A DNA stretch of 64,000 nucleotides from Varroa destructor (taxonomy: Eukaryota > Arthropoda > Arachnida > Mesostigmata > Varroidae), in NCBI RefSeq assembly GCF_002443255.2, contig NW_019211457.1:26900921-26964920 (forward strand), in the 5' to 3' direction. How positions within the stretch are numbered: position 1 is the stretch's first letter; each line of letters opens with the position of its first letter. Made by a program: the position numbers and the translations under genes. Shown here piece by piece: positions 61,624 to 64,000 of this stretch. The notes under the pieces are model-generated. The model was not told where the DNA came from. It did no database searches and saw nothing but the letters and a program-made list of their open reading frames with translations.

Positions 61624-61875
61624 TTAGTTTGGATTATTGACTTCATCGGGTGAAATTAACCGAGTGGTGTCAAAGGACGGAATAGCCATACTGTTTTTGC
61701 TTTTCATTAACACCCCCGTAGAGCGTAGTTTTGCACCTTCATACAGGTAGGACCGAACCTCAAACACTGGCGTACCACCTGAATGTTCACTCATTTTATG
61801 ATCTTGATATGGAATTAAGTTAGCTCCGAAATGCAGTAGAGTGGATCTGCATCTCCATTTAGCGCTGTTCGACAT
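61624..61875 (-). CDS. Candidate small protein gene or first exon, 83 residues, unknown
   Basis: ATG frame MSNSAKWRCRSTLLHF..., then a segment SGGTPVFEVRSYLYEGAKL and SFDTTRLISPDE with diverse codons and no low-complexity bias. It looks like real protein, but I cannot name it. The ATG is preceded at 29 bases by TATCGATA, inside a trio of ATCGAT sites. The frame may be complete or may splice to a possible terminal exon at 61505-61432 (T-rich acceptor, short Gly-rich reading ending LGHSSKG-stop); several GT sites in the ORF could serve as donor and I cannot choose. Confidence 0.33.
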   Translation of the reverse strand: MSNSAKWRCRSTLLHFGANLIPYQDHKMSEHSGGTPVFEVRSYLYEGAKLRSTGVLMKSKNSMAIPSFDTTRLISPDEVNNPN

Positions 61876-61890
61876 TATCGTATTAAATTT

Positions 61891-61922
61891 ATCGATTTAT
61901 AAATATCGATAAATAAATCGAT
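61891..61922 (-). promoter_or_regulatory. Triple ATCGAT / TATCGATA element
   Basis: ATCGAT at 61891, 61905 and 61917, the middle one part of a full TATCGATA (61904-61911). Spacing is 12-14 bases. Placed just upstream of the 61875 ATG, as at 59428. Candidate core promoter. Confidence 0.35.
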
Positions 61923-63011
61923 CTAAAAACCAACGAGAAAAGAAACCAATTATCCGCTGGTCGATCTCAGTTTTGAGAATGAAAGGAGTAGTACACAACA
62001 CTAGCATATTCAGCAGAGACTTCCGGCGACATAAAAAAATAAAAGTCACTTTTTATGGACTATCCCTATCGTAAAATGAAGCCTTTTGTTAGTATCAGAG
62101 TTAAACAGCATTATCAAGTAAAAGGCACGGTCTGCTACCATCTGCAATGAAGTCGGTTTTTTATTCTACTGGTTCCGTGAGCTATAGACGCCCACTAAAT
62201 TAATATACAGTTTAGTGCTTTCATTCAGTCTATAACAGACTCGATAAGGTATCCGATGCTGTAACAGCAAATGACCTACTAATGAATGCAAGCCATAGTC
62301 CACAAGCAGGAAAAATTCACAAAGCGCATCACGTAAATTACGATTTGTCGTACCTTTACCTAATGAAATGCTATTGCAATCCTTTCAATATATGCAATTA
62401 AGTTTCACTAAATTGTGCTAATCAAGCATCTTTATTTAAAATTAGAAAAATTAACTGGAAAACAAAATTAAATGCCCATTCAAGTCTCGCATATTCACTG
62501 TCTATCGAAAAGCTGCTGCACAGTAACGCTCAAATAGGTTACTGCAGTTTGGACAAACCCGTAGTTTAAAGAGAGAATAAATAAGCCCAATATAGACCAA
62601 TTTGATTGAATTAAGTAAGTATGCTTTGAAAAGTGGTAGTATTAGTAGAGGCAGGCATCAAGGTAACCAACGGTAGGTATTAACAGCACTTTTATTTTGA
62701 ACATGATAAGGAGGTAAATATTAAATAAACGAATGACAAGAAAAACATATTCATACTGACAGAGAAGGTATAATGAAGCAGAAAAAAACAATCGACTTAA
62801 ATACATTATCAACCTGTTAGGATCCTCAGTATCTCACAGATACACTGATATATATAGAACATGCGATTGTGTTAGGAAGTGTTACGCTCTCAATAAAACG
62901 TTTTGCCTATATATTATTTGCCTAGCAAGACGGCGTTGGCCGAGGCGCCCGGCATGTAGACTGTATTGTATAAAATCACTGATTTTAATTCGCCAGCGGA
63001 CACAAAAATAA
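61923..63011. other. Spacer with an isolated GC-rich patch
   Basis: AT-rich apart from about 40 bases at 62924-62962 that look exon-like on both strands (see findings). An AATAAA on the plus strand lies at 62892-62897. Confidence 0.4.
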
Positions 63012-63374
63012 ATGTTGTCAAAGATAAAAAATGTCGAAAATGATATTTGTTATTTCCTGGACCGTTCAGATCTGGTAACGCTTGAGCATCCGCAAACAAA
63101 AATAAAGAAAAAAGCGATGAAGAAAAGCGGCGATTACTTATGCACTGAACTACTTGCAAATTTGTCAACTAGGTATATTGCTAACGTTGTGTGGAATACC
63201 TATTTTGAGCAAGTTTTAAAAAGAAAAGTATATTTAAGCCGCAAAAAACGTGTTGTTGGTGTACTGTGTGTCCAAAATAGCACAAGAAAAGTCTGCACAT
63301 TTATTGCAGTAGCTGACAAAAATTATTCGGTTGAGTACCCCGACAAGTTCCTATTAAATATACAAAACAAATGA
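63012..63374 (+). CDS. Open frame of 120 residues, uncertain
   Basis: One of the longest open frames outside the named genes, in AT-rich DNA where long frames are less expected. The predicted product is Lys-rich with no transmembrane segment or motif I recognise. The start is not ATG in strong context (TTG is the first codon; ATG codons occur inside). Could be a decayed coding remnant or chance. Confidence 0.15.
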   Translation: MLSKIKNVENDICYFLDRSDLVTLEHPQTKIKKKAMKKSGDYLCTELLANLSTRYIANVVWNTYFEQVLKRKVYLSRKKRVVGVLCVQNSTRKVCTFIAVADKNYSVEYPDKFLLNIQNK

Positions 63375-64000
63375 GAAAATCCCTTACATCTTACATTAGT
63401 TTCTTTTATGGATCATCACAAGAATATTTATACTTGTTTATATTATTTATCTAGAAAATACTATCAATATACGTCAGGCATCAATTCAAATTCTGTGATA
63501 TTCTGTCACAATGGATTCTATGATAGAATCGTCGATGCTAAAACTCTTGCTGAAATACTTGAGAGGTTGGTCCAGTGGCACCTTTTATACGGTACATATA
63601 TTATATACATATATTATATATATAATAATGATCATTATGAATGTTTATTCGACTTCTTGTTCTATTCTATTCATGCATATATAATTCGCTGACTAAATCA
63701 ACTTATCTCGATGATTACCTCTGTGTACCTTTCCGCAATGTGTAAGATAGGTGACTATTGGTCCGTTTGCTAAGATTAATCCTTTCTGCGATACCTATAA
63801 TTGACAACGAAATCTTCGGTCCTTTGGCCCTTTCTTTCAGGTATGCTACAATTGCTGCCATTGTAAAAGTTGAGTGCAAGGAACATTCCTTCCTTTTCGG
63901 TAAAAACTACTGGAAATTATTCTTTCGTATCAAGGTCGGATTTTTTCTCTAGTTTTATTTAACAGCAAGTGAGCAGAGGTTCATGAGTGGCAGGTATCGA
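63375..64000. other. AT-rich window end
   Basis: TA/ATT-rich. Open frames at 63408-63692 and 63758-63952 have no motif. Nothing supported. Confidence 0.5.

Noticed and set aside
1..64000. CRISPR arrays, rRNA genes, bacterial operons or integrated viral genomes
   Set aside because: No regularly spaced repeats, rRNA core sequences, operon structure or viral gene sets were seen; the window is ordinary eukaryotic DNA.

Overview
This is eukaryotic nuclear DNA. It is AT-rich overall, genes are broken by GT-AG introns of 0.1 to 14.5 kb, and spacers carry dinucleotide microsatellites and decayed transposons. Gene content and N-terminal motifs fit an arthropod; a mite- or tick-like genome is my best guess, but that is inference and nothing in the window proves a lineage.

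Layout. (1) Positions 1366-30364, minus strand: a complete-looking class II phosphatidylinositol 3-kinase (PI3K-C2). Eight coding exons join with matching phases into 1848 codons including the stop. Its first introns are about 6.0 kb (23823-29859) and 14.5 kb (8946-23444). The 3' half is compact. A GC-rich block with a CGG-type repeat at 31.6-32.1 kb is a candidate promoter or 5' UTR. (2) Positions 30.4-51.9 kb: mostly non-coding. The clear feature is a tandem tRNA-Ser locus at 39.3-42.8 kb with three tRNA copies: one near-intact with anticodon TGA, one decayed, and one with an AGA anticodon and a damaged stem. Two strong hairpins (38.4 and 49.5 kb) and isolated exon-like pieces also lie here. 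(3) Positions 51922-52864, plus strand: tubulin-folding cofactor B (TBCB) in two coding exons, 239 residues. (4) Positions 53-64 kb: AT-rich, with a decayed LTR-retrotransposon reverse transcriptase fragment (56.3 kb), a mariner transposase helix-turn-helix fragment (58.4 kb), and two small uncharacterised minus-strand ORFs (59107-59406 and 61624-61875), each with a TATCGATA element 20-30 bases upstream of its ATG.

The two confident genes are both cytoplasmic housekeeping genes (phosphoinositide signalling in endocytosis; tubulin folding). They are about 21 kb apart, divergently transcribed (PI3K-C2 leftward, TBCB rightward), and show no sign of co-regulation. I found no CRISPR array, bacterial-type operon, or convincing new multi-gene system. 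The best leads are the two TATCGATA-linked small ORFs, the tRNA-Ser anticodon shift, the long 49.5 kb hairpin and the cluster of TTCGAA sites at 57.9 kb.
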